Below are positions 1 to 6,871 of a stretch of 23,544 bases of DNA, in pieces. A program made the position numbers and the translations under genes. A model generated the notes under the pieces. That model saw only the letters and a list, made by a program, of their open reading frames with translations, did no database searches and was not told the DNA's origin. The DNA comes from CAZWBR01 sp964404205 (lineage in GTDB: Bacteria > Bacteroidota > Bacteroidia > Bacteroidales > Prolixibacteraceae): positions 1-23,544 of the forward strand of contig CAYOJD010000041.1 of NCBI GenBank assembly GCA_964404205.1, given 5' to 3'. Within the stretch, counting starts at the first letter, position 1, and each line of letters opens with the position of its first letter.

Positions 1-366
1 GTCATGAAGAAATTCAAGGCACAGTTTCCCAATGCAACCAACATTGAATGGAGCAAAGAGAAGGATGAGGTGGTGGAAGCTATTTTTAGGGTAAACGGAA
101 TCGAACAGATTGCCTGGTTCAGCAAATCAGGAAAATGGATTAAAACCGAAACCAATTACAAACTCGAAATGCTTAGCGGAGCCATTCGCAGTAAGTTGGA
201 AACCTTCGGACAAATTATGAGTTCCATTTTTATCGAAACTGCCGACCAAAGCTCCGGATATGAATTTATCATTCGTGATTCGTGGCAGGTAAGGCACCTG
301 TTTATTACCGATAAAGAAGGCAATGTACTCGATCGCCGCAATTTCGACGAAGCCGAGCTTTACTAA
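1..366 (+). CDS. PepSY-like (DUF2874-type) protein, 5' end cut by window
   Basis: The frame is open to the window edge. The first ATG (position 4) falls directly in front of the motif FPNATNIEW, which in this family normally sits after a signal peptide and a short lead-in. The visible 120 residues are therefore probably the mature part of a protein of about 150 aa whose start lies outside. Family knowledge: small periplasmic PepSY-like proteins of Bacteroidota carry repeated 'F.(N)A..I.W....D.Y.V.F' units. Here one unit is at residues 8-45 and a second, weaker one around 67-110 (ending FITDKEGNVLDRR). No catalytic residues are expected. The exact function is unknown, and binding or inhibitor roles are only family speculation. 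The next gene starts 9 bases after the stop, so the two are probably co-transcribed. Confidence 0.75.
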   Translation, partial: VMKKFKAQFPNATNIEWSKEKDEVVEAIFRVNGIEQIAWFSKSGKWIKTETNYKLEMLSGAIRSKLETFGQIMSSIFIETADQSSGYEFIIRDSWQVRHLFITDKEGNVLDRRNFDEAELY

Positions 367-375
367 GCCACACCA

Positions 376-936
376 ATGGTTTTCACCCCCGCCCAAATAA
401 CAGCCATCCACGAAGCAGTTGTTTCTGAGCTGACACTCCACCCAAAGGCTACACTAAAAGATATCTACAAAAATTTCTTTCAGGATCAGTTTGGCCCCGG
501 CCATTTAATGGGCAACAGCCAAAAATCGTTTCAATACCTCGAAAGCGAAATTCAGGAAGCAATCCGGTTCGAACCCTTCACCTCCCAGCAAATCGGATAC
601 CAGCAACGTTTTGTACGGTTTAATCTTCGTTTGATAAAAGAGGGAATCATTCCCATTGAACTGTTTTTTACCTATTTTACCAAAAGCGCAAGTCATTTTA
701 CGCTACCTGACATAACACGCTGGCGCGAAGAGTGGTGCGAAATCATATCGCTCGTCGAACAGATGCACTTACATCTTCCAAACTTTGACAATGATGCCCA
801 AGCCATTTTAGCTCAACTCGACAAGGGTAAATATGTTGGCCATCACAGCGAGGTTTATCAGCAAACCTATCAGCCCCATTACCGACTTATCACCAACGAA
901 GCATTTGAACAACTTAAATTGGATTTCGACCTGTAA
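376..936 (+). CDS. Conserved-looking hypothetical protein, 186 aa, unrecognised
   Basis: I do not recognise a named family. The protein is soluble, with no signal peptide or membrane segment. It is rich in aromatic residues and His, with blocks that look conserved: DIYKNFFQDQFGPGHLM (residues about 29-45), a YQQRFVRFNLRLIKEG stretch, and a C-terminal YQPHYRLI. The motif FGPGH with several His, Asp and Glu residues could suit metal or substrate binding, but that is inference. The ATG at 376 follows the previous stop by 9 bases, suggesting an operon with the PepSY-like gene. Codon use and lack of internal stops support a real gene. Confidence 0.8.
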   Translation: MVFTPAQITAIHEAVVSELTLHPKATLKDIYKNFFQDQFGPGHLMGNSQKSFQYLESEIQEAIRFEPFTSQQIGYQQRFVRFNLRLIKEGIIPIELFFTYFTKSASHFTLPDITRWREEWCEIISLVEQMHLHLPNFDNDAQAILAQLDKGKYVGHHSEVYQQTYQPHYRLITNEAFEQLKLDFDL

Positions 937-974
937 ATCAATAAAAAATAGCTTGTCGAACCCGAAAGAGTGAC

Positions 975-1006
975 TTTTTCTTCAACCCGGACAAATATTA
1001 TTTTTA
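975..1006 (+). promoter_or_regulatory. Candidate Bacteroidota-type promoter for the sulfatase
   Basis: TTTT at 975-978 (-33-like) is separated by 20 bases from TATTTTTA at 999-1006, which matches the -7 consensus TAnnTTTG at all but the last base. Transcription would start near 1012 and give a leader of about 26 bases before the ATG at 1038. Pattern match only. Confidence 0.3.
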
Positions 1007-1037
1007 TAAATTGCCCAGCCAAAAGAGGTCGACAAAA

Positions 1038-2456
1038 ATGAACAAACTACTTCCTTTTTCAGCCGGGCTTACGGCAATACTTGGCTTCAGCGTGGCAGAC
1101 GCCGCCGAACCTTCCAAACAGGTCAATTTTATAGTGGTTTATCTCGACGACATGGGTTACGGCGATCTTGGAATCACCGGGGCAACCGGTTATACTACAC
1201 CCAATATCAACCGGATGGCACACGAAGGAGTTTTCTTCACCCATTATGTTTCTCCTCAGGCTGTTTGCAGTGCATCGCGGGCAGGGCTACTCACCGGCTG
1301 TTATCCCAACCGGGTCGGGTTCAGCGGTGCCCTCGATCATACGTCGCGCATGGGCATTCATGCACAGGAGGAGACCATTGCCGAAAACCTGAAAAAAGCA
1401 GGCTATTCAACAGCCATCTTCGGGAAATGGCACCTGGGATCGCTACCACAGTTTTTGCCAACGCGACATGGCTTCGACCATTTCTACGGCATACCCTATT
1501 CGAACGATATGTGGCCCAACCACCCCATCACCAAAAATTACTATCCTCCGTTGCCCCTTTACGACAACGAGAAGGTGGTACAAGAGAATCCCGACCAATC
1601 ACAGTTTACCACCTGGTTTACCGAAAAGTCGGTCGATTTTATCCGTCAGCACCGTAGCAAGCCCTTTTTTCTCTACCTGGCCCATCCAATGCCGCATGTC
1701 CCCCTGTTTGTTTCCAATAAATTTAAAGGGAAATCGGAACAAGGCTTATATGGCGATGTAATGATGGAAATTGACTGGAGCATTGGACAACTGCTAAAAA
1801 CCATCCATGAAGAGGGGCTTGACGAAAATACGCTTGTCATTTTCACCTCCGATAACGGGCCATGGATCAACTACGGCAACCATGCCGGTTCGACCGGCGG
1901 ACTGCGCGAAGGAAAAGGAACCAGTTATGAAGGAGGGCAACGTGTGCCCTGCCTGATGCGATGGAGAGGCACCATACCCGCCGGTACAGTGTGCCACAAA
2001 CTGCTAACCGGGATGGATATTTTACCCACCCTGTCCGAAATTGCAGGCACATCGCTCCCGCAGCAAAAAATTGACGGCATATCGGTTTTGCCGCTGATGA
2101 AAGGCGACACTACAGTCAACCCGCGAAAATCATTTTACTATTACTACCGTAGAAACAGTTTGGAAGCGGTCAGCAACGGCAACTGGAAACTGGTTTTTGC
2201 CCACAAAGGGCGTACTTACGAAGGCTTTCTTCCCGGAAATAACGGGACTCCGGGCCAGGCCAACGAAAATGCCGAATGTAAAGCCGCACTTTACGACCTG
2301 CGCCGCGATCCCGGAGAACGATACGATGTGATGGAACACTATCCCGAAATAGTTGCTGAATTGGAGGCGTTAGCCGGAGAAGCACGCAAAGAGTTGGGTG
2401 ACGATCTCACAGGTGCCGAAGGGACCAGCCGCCGAAAAGCCGGCGTTGCCGAATAA
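1038..2456 (+). CDS. Secreted arylsulfatase (sulfatase family S1, formylglycine type)
   Basis: Hydrolyses sulfate esters; the likely substrates are sulfated glycans outside the cytoplasm. I start at the ATG at 1038 rather than the in-frame TTG at 1011. This gives a clean signal peptide (MNKLLPFSAGLTAILGFSVADA, cleavage near residue 22), and AAAAGAGG lies about 9 bases upstream. The product is 472 aa. Visible motifs are the metal-binding YLDDMGYGDLG (residues about 35-45), the sulfatase signature CSASR at 77-81, where Cys77 would become formylglycine, GKWHLG, HPMPHVPL, and FTSDNGPW with GNHAGSTGGLREGKGTSYEGG, the last typical of arylsulfatase A-like enzymes. The exact substrate cannot be read from sequence. 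No sulfatase-maturating enzyme is encoded nearby, so it must be elsewhere in the genome. No SusC/SusD pair accompanies it. Confidence 0.93.
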   Translation: MNKLLPFSAGLTAILGFSVADAAEPSKQVNFIVVYLDDMGYGDLGITGATGYTTPNINRMAHEGVFFTHYVSPQAVCSASRAGLLTGCYPNRVGFSGALDHTSRMGIHAQEETIAENLKKAGYSTAIFGKWHLGSLPQFLPTRHGFDHFYGIPYSNDMWPNHPITKNYYPPLPLYDNEKVVQENPDQSQFTTWFTEKSVDFIRQHRSKPFFLYLAHPMPHVPLFVSNKFKGKSEQGLYGDVMMEIDWSIGQLLKTIHEEGLDENTLVIFTSDNGPWINYGNHAGSTGGLREGKGTSYEGGQRVPCLMRWRGTIPAGTVCHKLLTGMDILPTLSEIAGTSLPQQKIDGISVLPLMKGDTTVNPRKSFYYYYRRNSLEAVSNGNWKLVFAHKGRTYEGFLPGNNGTPGQANENAECKAALYDLRRDPGERYDVMEHYPEIVAELEALAGEARKELGDDLTGAEGTSRRKAGVAE

Positions 2457-2495
2457 TAATTTCACATCTGATATGGTTCTTCAGTAGGACCAAAG

Positions 2496-2550
2496 CCGTA
2501 TCAAGTCCGTATCAAGTCCGTATCAACTCCCCTTATACTCCGCCTATCGA
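2496..2550. repeat. 11-bp tandem repeat (CCGTATCAAGT), 3 near-exact plus degenerate copies
   Basis: Two exact copies of CCGTATCAAGT (2496-2506, 2507-2517) are followed by CCGTATCAACT (2518-2528). Two degenerate units then keep the 11-base spacing (CCCCTTATACT 2529-2539, CCGCCTATCGA 2540-2550). One weaker unit may precede the array. It lies in the 237-base non-coding gap between the sulfatase stop and the tag stop, two convergent genes. The rest of this gap shows no credible ORF and no strong terminator. Confidence 0.75.
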
Positions 2551-2693
2551 CGGAACAACAGGCCATTCCAAAAGGAGTAAATAAAGACCCAAATTCATGG
2601 TCAAAAAAGGCAGTAATCAATATTGCTGATGGCTGTTCGGTGCAACAGGGTCTCGCAAACAAACCTGCTTATCCCGAAAACAAGCCATTTGGT

Positions 2694-3269
2694 TTACAAA
2701 GAAATGCCTCCCAACTCGCGAAATCGGAAACAATCGACCAAATGGTCGTTAACCATGCCAGTTGCCTGCATATGCGAATAGACGATTGTTGGGCCAACAA
2801 AATTAAAACCCCGTTTTTTCAAATCTTTCGAAATAGTTTTGGAAAGCTCTGTTTCGGCCGGAATTTCTTTTAATGTTCTCCACTGGTTCTGAATGGGTTT
2901 TCCATCAACAAAACGCCAAATATAGCTGTCGAAACCGCCAAATTCCTCGCAAACCTTTAAAAAAGCGGCGGCATTTTTTATCGACGAAGCTATCTTTAAC
3001 CGGTTGCGGATGATATCGCGGTTCTGCATTAATTCCTCAACCCGATGGCTGTCGTAACGCGCCACCAATTCCGGATCGAATTGATCATAGGCCTCCCGGT
3101 AGGCCTCCCTTTTACTCAGCACCGTATACCAGCTCAAGCCCGCCTGAACACCTTCCAGCATAAGAAACTCGAACAATTGACGATCATCGTGCAGCGGGAC
3201 ACCCCACTCTTTATCGTGGTAATCAATATACAATTGGTCGCGCAGGCACCATTCACAACGTTTTAACAT
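2694..3269 (-). CDS. tag: DNA-3-methyladenine glycosylase I
   Basis: Base-excision repair enzyme that removes 3-methyladenine from alkylated DNA. At 191 aa it aligns over its whole length with Escherichia coli Tag (187 aa): RCEWCLRDQLYIDYHDKEWG at the N-terminus, LEGVQAGLSWYTVL, KKRGFNFVGPT, and MVNDHLVDC near the C-terminus. The four zinc ligands of the family are present (Cys5, His18, His176, Cys180), as are the acidic residue in the LEG motif (Glu39) and the active-site Trp47. It is transcribed divergently from the TPR gene, with a good -7 match 20 bases upstream of its ATG. It ends convergently with the sulfatase. Nothing looks damaged. Confidence 0.97.
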   Translation of the reverse strand: MLKRCEWCLRDQLYIDYHDKEWGVPLHDDRQLFEFLMLEGVQAGLSWYTVLSKREAYREAYDQFDPELVARYDSHRVEELMQNRDIIRNRLKIASSIKNAAAFLKVCEEFGGFDSYIWRFVDGKPIQNQWRTLKEIPAETELSKTISKDLKKRGFNFVGPTIVYSHMQATGMVNDHLVDCFRFRELGGISL

Positions 3270-3288
3270 GATTTTCAGATTATAAGCA

Positions 3289-3296
3289 CAAATTTA
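3289..3296 (-). promoter_or_regulatory. Candidate -7 box of the tag promoter
   Basis: On the minus strand this reads TAAATTTG, an exact match to the Bacteroidota -7 consensus TAnnTTTG. Transcription would start near 3283, about 14 bases before the tag ATG. No clear TTTG is seen at the -33 position. Confidence 0.4.
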
Positions 3297-3329
3297 GAAA
3301 TAGTCCCGAAGCGCCGAACACTATTTTGT

Positions 3330-3337
3330 TATTTTTG
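3330..3337 (+). promoter_or_regulatory. Candidate -7 box of the TPR gene promoter
   Basis: TATTTTTG is an exact match to TAnnTTTG. A start near 3343 leaves about 16 bases before the ATG at 3359. It would also place the possible ATG at 3350 very close to the transcript start. It is divergent from the tag promoter 34 bases away. There is no good -33 element. Confidence 0.35.
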
Positions 3338-3358
3338 CCTTTATTATTTATGGCCCCA

Positions 3359-5377
3359 ATGAAATATCTTCTTTCACTATTCATACTACTGATAAGCTCA
3401 TTATCAAGCTATTCTCAACTCAACACCGACCACTATTTTTATATTGGCCGAAGCCGTATCTATTTTGGCAACTATGTGAGCGCTATCGAAAATCTCAATA
3501 TTGTCATAAAAATTAAGCCTTACTTGCCGGAGCCCTATTTTTATCGCGGTATGGCCAAACATTATATCGACGACTATCGGGGGGCAAAAGCCGACTACGA
3601 TAAAGCCATAGAAATCAAACCATTTTACCCCGAAGCCTATATGTACAGGGGTATGGCCAATTACGAACTGAAGAATTACGGCGAAGCGCTGAAAGATTAT
3701 TCAACAGCCCTTGAATACAACAGTCGGGATGCCGATGTATACAACAACCGCGGGATAACGAAAGCCGCAATGGAAGATCTCGATGGGGCCATTGCCGACT
3801 ATACCCAATCGATAGAGCTAAAACCCACATCGGTAAATGCCTACCTGAACCGCAGTTCGGCCCGGCAAATGAAAGAGGACTGGGACGGGGCCATTAAAGA
3901 TTGTGATGCAGCTATCAGGATTAGGCCACATTTGGCCGGCGCTTACCTGATGCGAGGTATCGCCAAATCGGAGAAAAACGATTTGGCCGGAGCCATCAGG
4001 GATTACGATTTGGCCATCCGGCTCGATTCCAAGATGGCGCAAGCATTTGTAAACAGGGGAATTATTAAACACCGACTCGAAGACCTGCGCGGGGCGATTC
4101 AGGATTACGATATGGCCATCAAACTCAACCCTGAGATAGCTGCGGCCTGGATAAACCGGGGAATCGCCAAAGAGAGCATGCAAATGAACGGTTATGAACG
4201 CGATTATGCGATGGCTTCCCAACTCGATCCAAAGTTTGCTGCATTTAAGAAAAGGCTTGACTACGAACAGGAACGCGAGAGGCAACGGCGCCAATATGGC
4301 TTCTATTTGCCTAACCCGTCTCAGAATCAAAATCAGGCACAAGCGCAAAATCAGGGACAAAATCAACCGCAGGGACAAAATCAGACACAGACACAGGGGC
4401 AATCGCAAGGACAGGCTCAAAGTCAGACAGCCAACCAGCCTCTGGCACAAAACTCAACAGCCGCAGCCGATTCCACGGGCTATCAGCAGAAATCGAAGAG
4501 CGGCCCGGTAACCCAAAGTCGTCGAAAAAGGAATATTGTTATCAACGACGAAGGCAAAGTATCAGACACCGAAATCACCAATGGAATGGTGCAGAACAAA
4601 TATGTCAAAATTGAGTTACAACCCGATTTCGCCATCTCACTTTTCAATAAGGATACGCTCGACTATTCGAGGCTGCAATACTACAGTATGGAGATTGAGG
4701 CGCTCAACAAGAAAAACAACAACGACCCTTTTCTGCTGATTACCAACAAACCAATCACTTACACCGGACACAAAGCCAGACGGTTTAGCCAGCAAATCGA
4801 TAATCTGGACAACGAAATCGAATCCAATAAAAAAAGTGGCGACAGTTATTTTAAAAGAGCGGTCTATTTTGAAGTTTCGGAGAAATACAATGAAGCGATT
4901 CGTGATTTTTCGAAAGCAATTTCGCTTGACGAACGAAACCTGCTGGCCTATATGGGCAGGGCAAATGCCCGTTCAAGAATGGTCGATTACATCAACATGC
5001 CCGAAAGTTTGCCTACACCTACCCCCATCAGGCTCGGCGGGGCAACAGCAGCCGATACGGCAAAAAGCATTCAGCAGATTTTGGATTACGACGAGATTAT
5101 CAAAGATTACGAATCGGTGATTTATATGAATCCCGGTTTTTATTTTGCCTGGTTCAACATGGCCAACACCAAAGTTAAAAAACGCGATTATATCAATGCC
5201 ATCGACGATTACTCGAAAGCCATTGAGCTGGAACCCGATTTTGCGGAGGCCTACTTCAACCGAGGGCTTACCCGTATCTTCCTCGATGACCTCGACGGCG
5301 GGGCACTCGACCTAAGTAAGGCGGGTGAACTCGGATTGACTGAGGCGTACAACGTGATTAAAAGGTATTGCAATTAG
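3359..5377 (+). CDS. Exported TPR protein with a Gln-X linker between two TPR blocks
   Basis: Probably a scaffold for protein-protein contacts in the periplasm or at the inner face of the outer membrane. The start at 3359 gives a typical signal peptide (MKYLLSLFILLISSLSSYSQ, residues 1-20). ATG 3350 (three residues longer) and TTG 3326 are alternatives. The product is 672 aa. Residues about 24-295 form eight regular 34-residue TPR units of the type AY..RG.AK....D..GAI.DYD.AI...P. Residues 322-356 are a strictly alternating Gln-X stretch. A region without recognised repeats (about 370-490) follows, then a second TPR block of about four units to the C-terminus (ending EAYNVIKRYCN). It is followed 77 bases later by rarA, though a functional link is not implied. 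The partner is unknown. Confidence 0.9.
   Translation: MKYLLSLFILLISSLSSYSQLNTDHYFYIGRSRIYFGNYVSAIENLNIVIKIKPYLPEPYFYRGMAKHYIDDYRGAKADYDKAIEIKPFYPEAYMYRGMANYELKNYGEALKDYSTALEYNSRDADVYNNRGITKAAMEDLDGAIADYTQSIELKPTSVNAYLNRSSARQMKEDWDGAIKDCDAAIRIRPHLAGAYLMRGIAKSEKNDLAGAIRDYDLAIRLDSKMAQAFVNRGIIKHRLEDLRGAIQDYDMAIKLNPEIAAAWINRGIAKESMQMNGYERDYAMASQLDPKFAAFKKRLDYEQERERQRRQYGFYLPNPSQNQNQAQAQNQGQNQPQGQNQTQTQGQSQGQAQSQTANQPLAQNSTAAADSTGYQQKSKSGPVTQSRRKRNIVINDEGKVSDTEITNGMVQNKYVKIELQPDFAISLFNKDTLDYSRLQYYSMEIEALNKKNNNDPFLLITNKPITYTGHKARRFSQQIDNLDNEIESNKKSGDSYFKRAVYFEVSEKYNEAIRDFSKAISLDERNLLAYMGRANARSRMVDYINMPESLPTPTPIRLGGATAADTAKSIQQILDYDEIIKDYESVIYMNPGFYFAWFNMANTKVKKRDYINAIDDYSKAIELEPDFAEAYFNRGLTRIFLDDLDGGALDLSKAGELGLTEAYNVIKRYCN
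4322..4426 (+). repeat. In-frame hexanucleotide-period repeat coding (Gln-X)n
   Basis: Thirty-five codons in which every odd codon is Gln (CAA or CAG, 18 in all) and the even ones encode Asn, Ala, Gly, Pro, Thr or Ser. The DNA is a degenerate 6-base repeat of the form CARNNN. It lies between the two TPR blocks of the 672-aa protein and is probably prone to length change by slippage. Confidence 0.9.
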
Positions 5378-5422
5378 ATGAAAAGGGTATTGTTGAAGCG
5401 TCGAAATCACCTTCAAACTTTA

Positions 5423-5430
5423 TAACTTTA
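5423..5430 (+). promoter_or_regulatory. Weak candidate -7 box for rarA
   Basis: TAACTTTA matches TAnnTTTG except at the last base and lies 24 bases before the rarA ATG at 5455. No -33 element is convincing. rarA could equally be read through from the TPR gene. Confidence 0.25.
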
Positions 5431-5454
5431 CAACGTTCGACATTAAACAGTTTC

Positions 5455-6726
5455 ATGAGCAACCAACCCCTTGCAGAAAGGCTGCGGCCTAAGCATCTCG
5501 ACGAATATATCGGCCAGAAGCATCTGGTTGGCAAAGGGGCTGTGTTACGAAAGATGATCGATTCGGGCCATCTCTCGTCCATCATTTTGTGGGGGCCGCC
5601 GGGGGTGGGTAAAACCACGCTGGCCAAAATTATTGCCAATACACTCGACCGTCCGTTTTATATTTTGAGTGCCATCAATTCGGGCGTGAAAGATGTTCGC
5701 GAAGTGATTGATAAAGCCAAAAACAGTCGCTATTTCACGGCACCCAACCCGCTGCTTTTTATCGACGAGATACACCGTTTCAGCAAAGCGCAGCAAGATT
5801 CGCTGCTAGGGGCTGTCGAACAGGGAATTGTAACACTGATTGGTGCCACCACCGAAAATCCGTCGTTCGAAGTGATATCGCCGTTGTTGTCGCGGTGCCA
5901 GGTATACGTGCTCCAGTCGCTCGAGCGGGAAGATCTGTCACTTTTGCTCAACCGGGCTTTGACTACCGACCCCATGCTGAAGGAGAAAAAAATCACCATA
6001 ACCGAAGATGAAGCACTGATGCGATATTCAGGTGGCGACGCCCGTAAGTTGCTCAATGTCCTCGAGTTGGTCATCAATTCCGAAACCTCCGTCGAATTGG
6101 CAATTACCAACGATCTCGTTACGGCCCGGCTACAGGAGAACCTGGCGCTCTATGATAAAAATGGCGAGATGCACTACGATATCATCTCAGCCTTTATTAA
6201 AAGTATCCGAGGTGGCGATCCCGATGCGGCTGTTTACTATTTGGCCCGTATGCTCGAAGGCGGAGAAGATATCAAATTTATTGCCAGAAGGTTACTAATT
6301 CTTTCGGCCGAGGATATCGGACTGGCCAATCCCAATGCGTTGCTGCTGGCCCAAAGCACGTTCGACGCGGTACACAAAATAGGCAATCCCGAATCGCGTA
6401 TTATACTTTCGGAATGTGCCATTTATTTAGCCACCTCGCCTAAAAGCAATTCAGCCTATTCGGCTATCGATGAAGCAATTGCCGAAGTTCGAAATTCAGG
6501 GCACCTCCCCGTTCCGTTACATTTGCGTAATGCCCCAACCAAACTGATGAAGCAACTGGGCTACGGCAAAGAATACAAGTATGCCCATTCATACGATGGT
6601 AATTTTGTGGAACAGGATTTTCTTCCCGGGAAAATAAAAAAGAAACGGTTCTACACACCTCAGGATAATCCCACAGAGCAGAAAATACTGGAAAGGCTCA
6701 AAATCTGGTGGGGCAAAAGATATTAG
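5455..6726 (+). CDS. rarA: Replication-associated recombination ATPase RarA (MgsA)
   Basis: AAA+ ATPase related to clamp-loader subunits and RuvB that acts at stalled replication forks. The ATG at 5455 gives the family's usual N-terminus (MSNQPLAERLRPKHLDEYIG) and 423 aa. The longer in-frame reading starting at TTG 5368 overlaps the upstream stop and adds 29 residues without family character. Motifs: Walker A GPPGVGKT (residues 47-54), Walker B LLFIDEIHRF (100-109), sensor 1 GATTENPSF (130-138), arginine-finger region SPLLSRCQV (142-150), and sensor 2 GGDARKLLN. The C-terminal half contains the tetramerisation/helical region with SIRGGDPDAAVYYLARML and AEDIGLANP. It is intact, with normal length and no odd codons noted. 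Confidence 0.97.
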   Translation: MSNQPLAERLRPKHLDEYIGQKHLVGKGAVLRKMIDSGHLSSIILWGPPGVGKTTLAKIIANTLDRPFYILSAINSGVKDVREVIDKAKNSRYFTAPNPLLFIDEIHRFSKAQQDSLLGAVEQGIVTLIGATTENPSFEVISPLLSRCQVYVLQSLEREDLSLLLNRALTTDPMLKEKKITITEDEALMRYSGGDARKLLNVLELVINSETSVELAITNDLVTARLQENLALYDKNGEMHYDIISAFIKSIRGGDPDAAVYYLARMLEGGEDIKFIARRLLILSAEDIGLANPNALLLAQSTFDAVHKIGNPESRIILSECAIYLATSPKSNSAYSAIDEAIAEVRNSGHLPVPLHLRNAPTKLMKQLGYGKEYKYAHSYDGNFVEQDFLPGKIKKKRFYTPQDNPTEQKILERLKIWWGKRY

Positions 6727-6768
6727 CACTACATTTTAATTCAATAAAAACATTTTGTTAACTAATTT

Positions 6769-6804
6769 TAACTAAATATTTAGTCATGACTAACTATTTA
6801 GTTA
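6769..6804. promoter_or_regulatory. 36-bp near-perfect palindrome, probable operator
   Basis: The left arm TAACTAAATATTTAGTCA (6769-6786) and right arm TGACTAACTATTTAGTTA (6787-6804) are reverse complements with one mismatch in 18. Each arm is itself close to palindromic: ACTAAATATTTAGT at 6771-6784 is perfect. ACTAA or its complement TTAGT occurs seven times from 6761 to 6852 (starts 6761, 6771, 6780, 6789, 6798, 6829, 6848), the first five spaced 9-10 bases apart. The palindrome directly precedes a -7-like box and the outer-membrane protein gene. This looks like a site for a dimeric regulator, but which one is unknown. Confidence 0.55.
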
Positions 6805-6812
6805 TATTTTTG
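6805..6812 (+). promoter_or_regulatory. Candidate -7 box for the outer-membrane protein operon
   Basis: TATTTTTG is an exact TAnnTTTG match immediately after the palindrome, so the expected -33 zone (about 6782-6785) lies inside the palindrome. Transcription would start near 6818, giving a leader of about 54 bases. Confidence 0.4.
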
Positions 6813-6871
6813 ATTTTGTAGTTATCAAACTAATCCATCAAAAAAATTTAGTTATTCAATTAATCACCAAC

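Noticed and set aside
1011..1037. TTG start for the sulfatase
   Set aside because: The ATG at 1038 gives a proper signal peptide, and the extra nine residues are charged and would spoil it.
1011..2456. Polysaccharide utilisation locus around the sulfatase
   Set aside because: There is no SusC/SusD pair, sensor or other hydrolase nearby, and GH20 and GH3 lie 13 kb away beyond housekeeping genes.
2496..2550. CRISPR array
   Set aside because: The units are only 11 bases, directly adjacent with no spacers, and there are no cas genes.
2640..2873. 77-aa plus-strand ORF overlapping the tag 3' end
   Set aside because: Most of it is antisense to well-conserved tag codons and it has no protein-like features.
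5368..5454. TTG start for rarA overlapping the TPR gene
   Set aside because: The added 29 residues do not resemble RarA, whose family N-terminus begins at the ATG at 5455.
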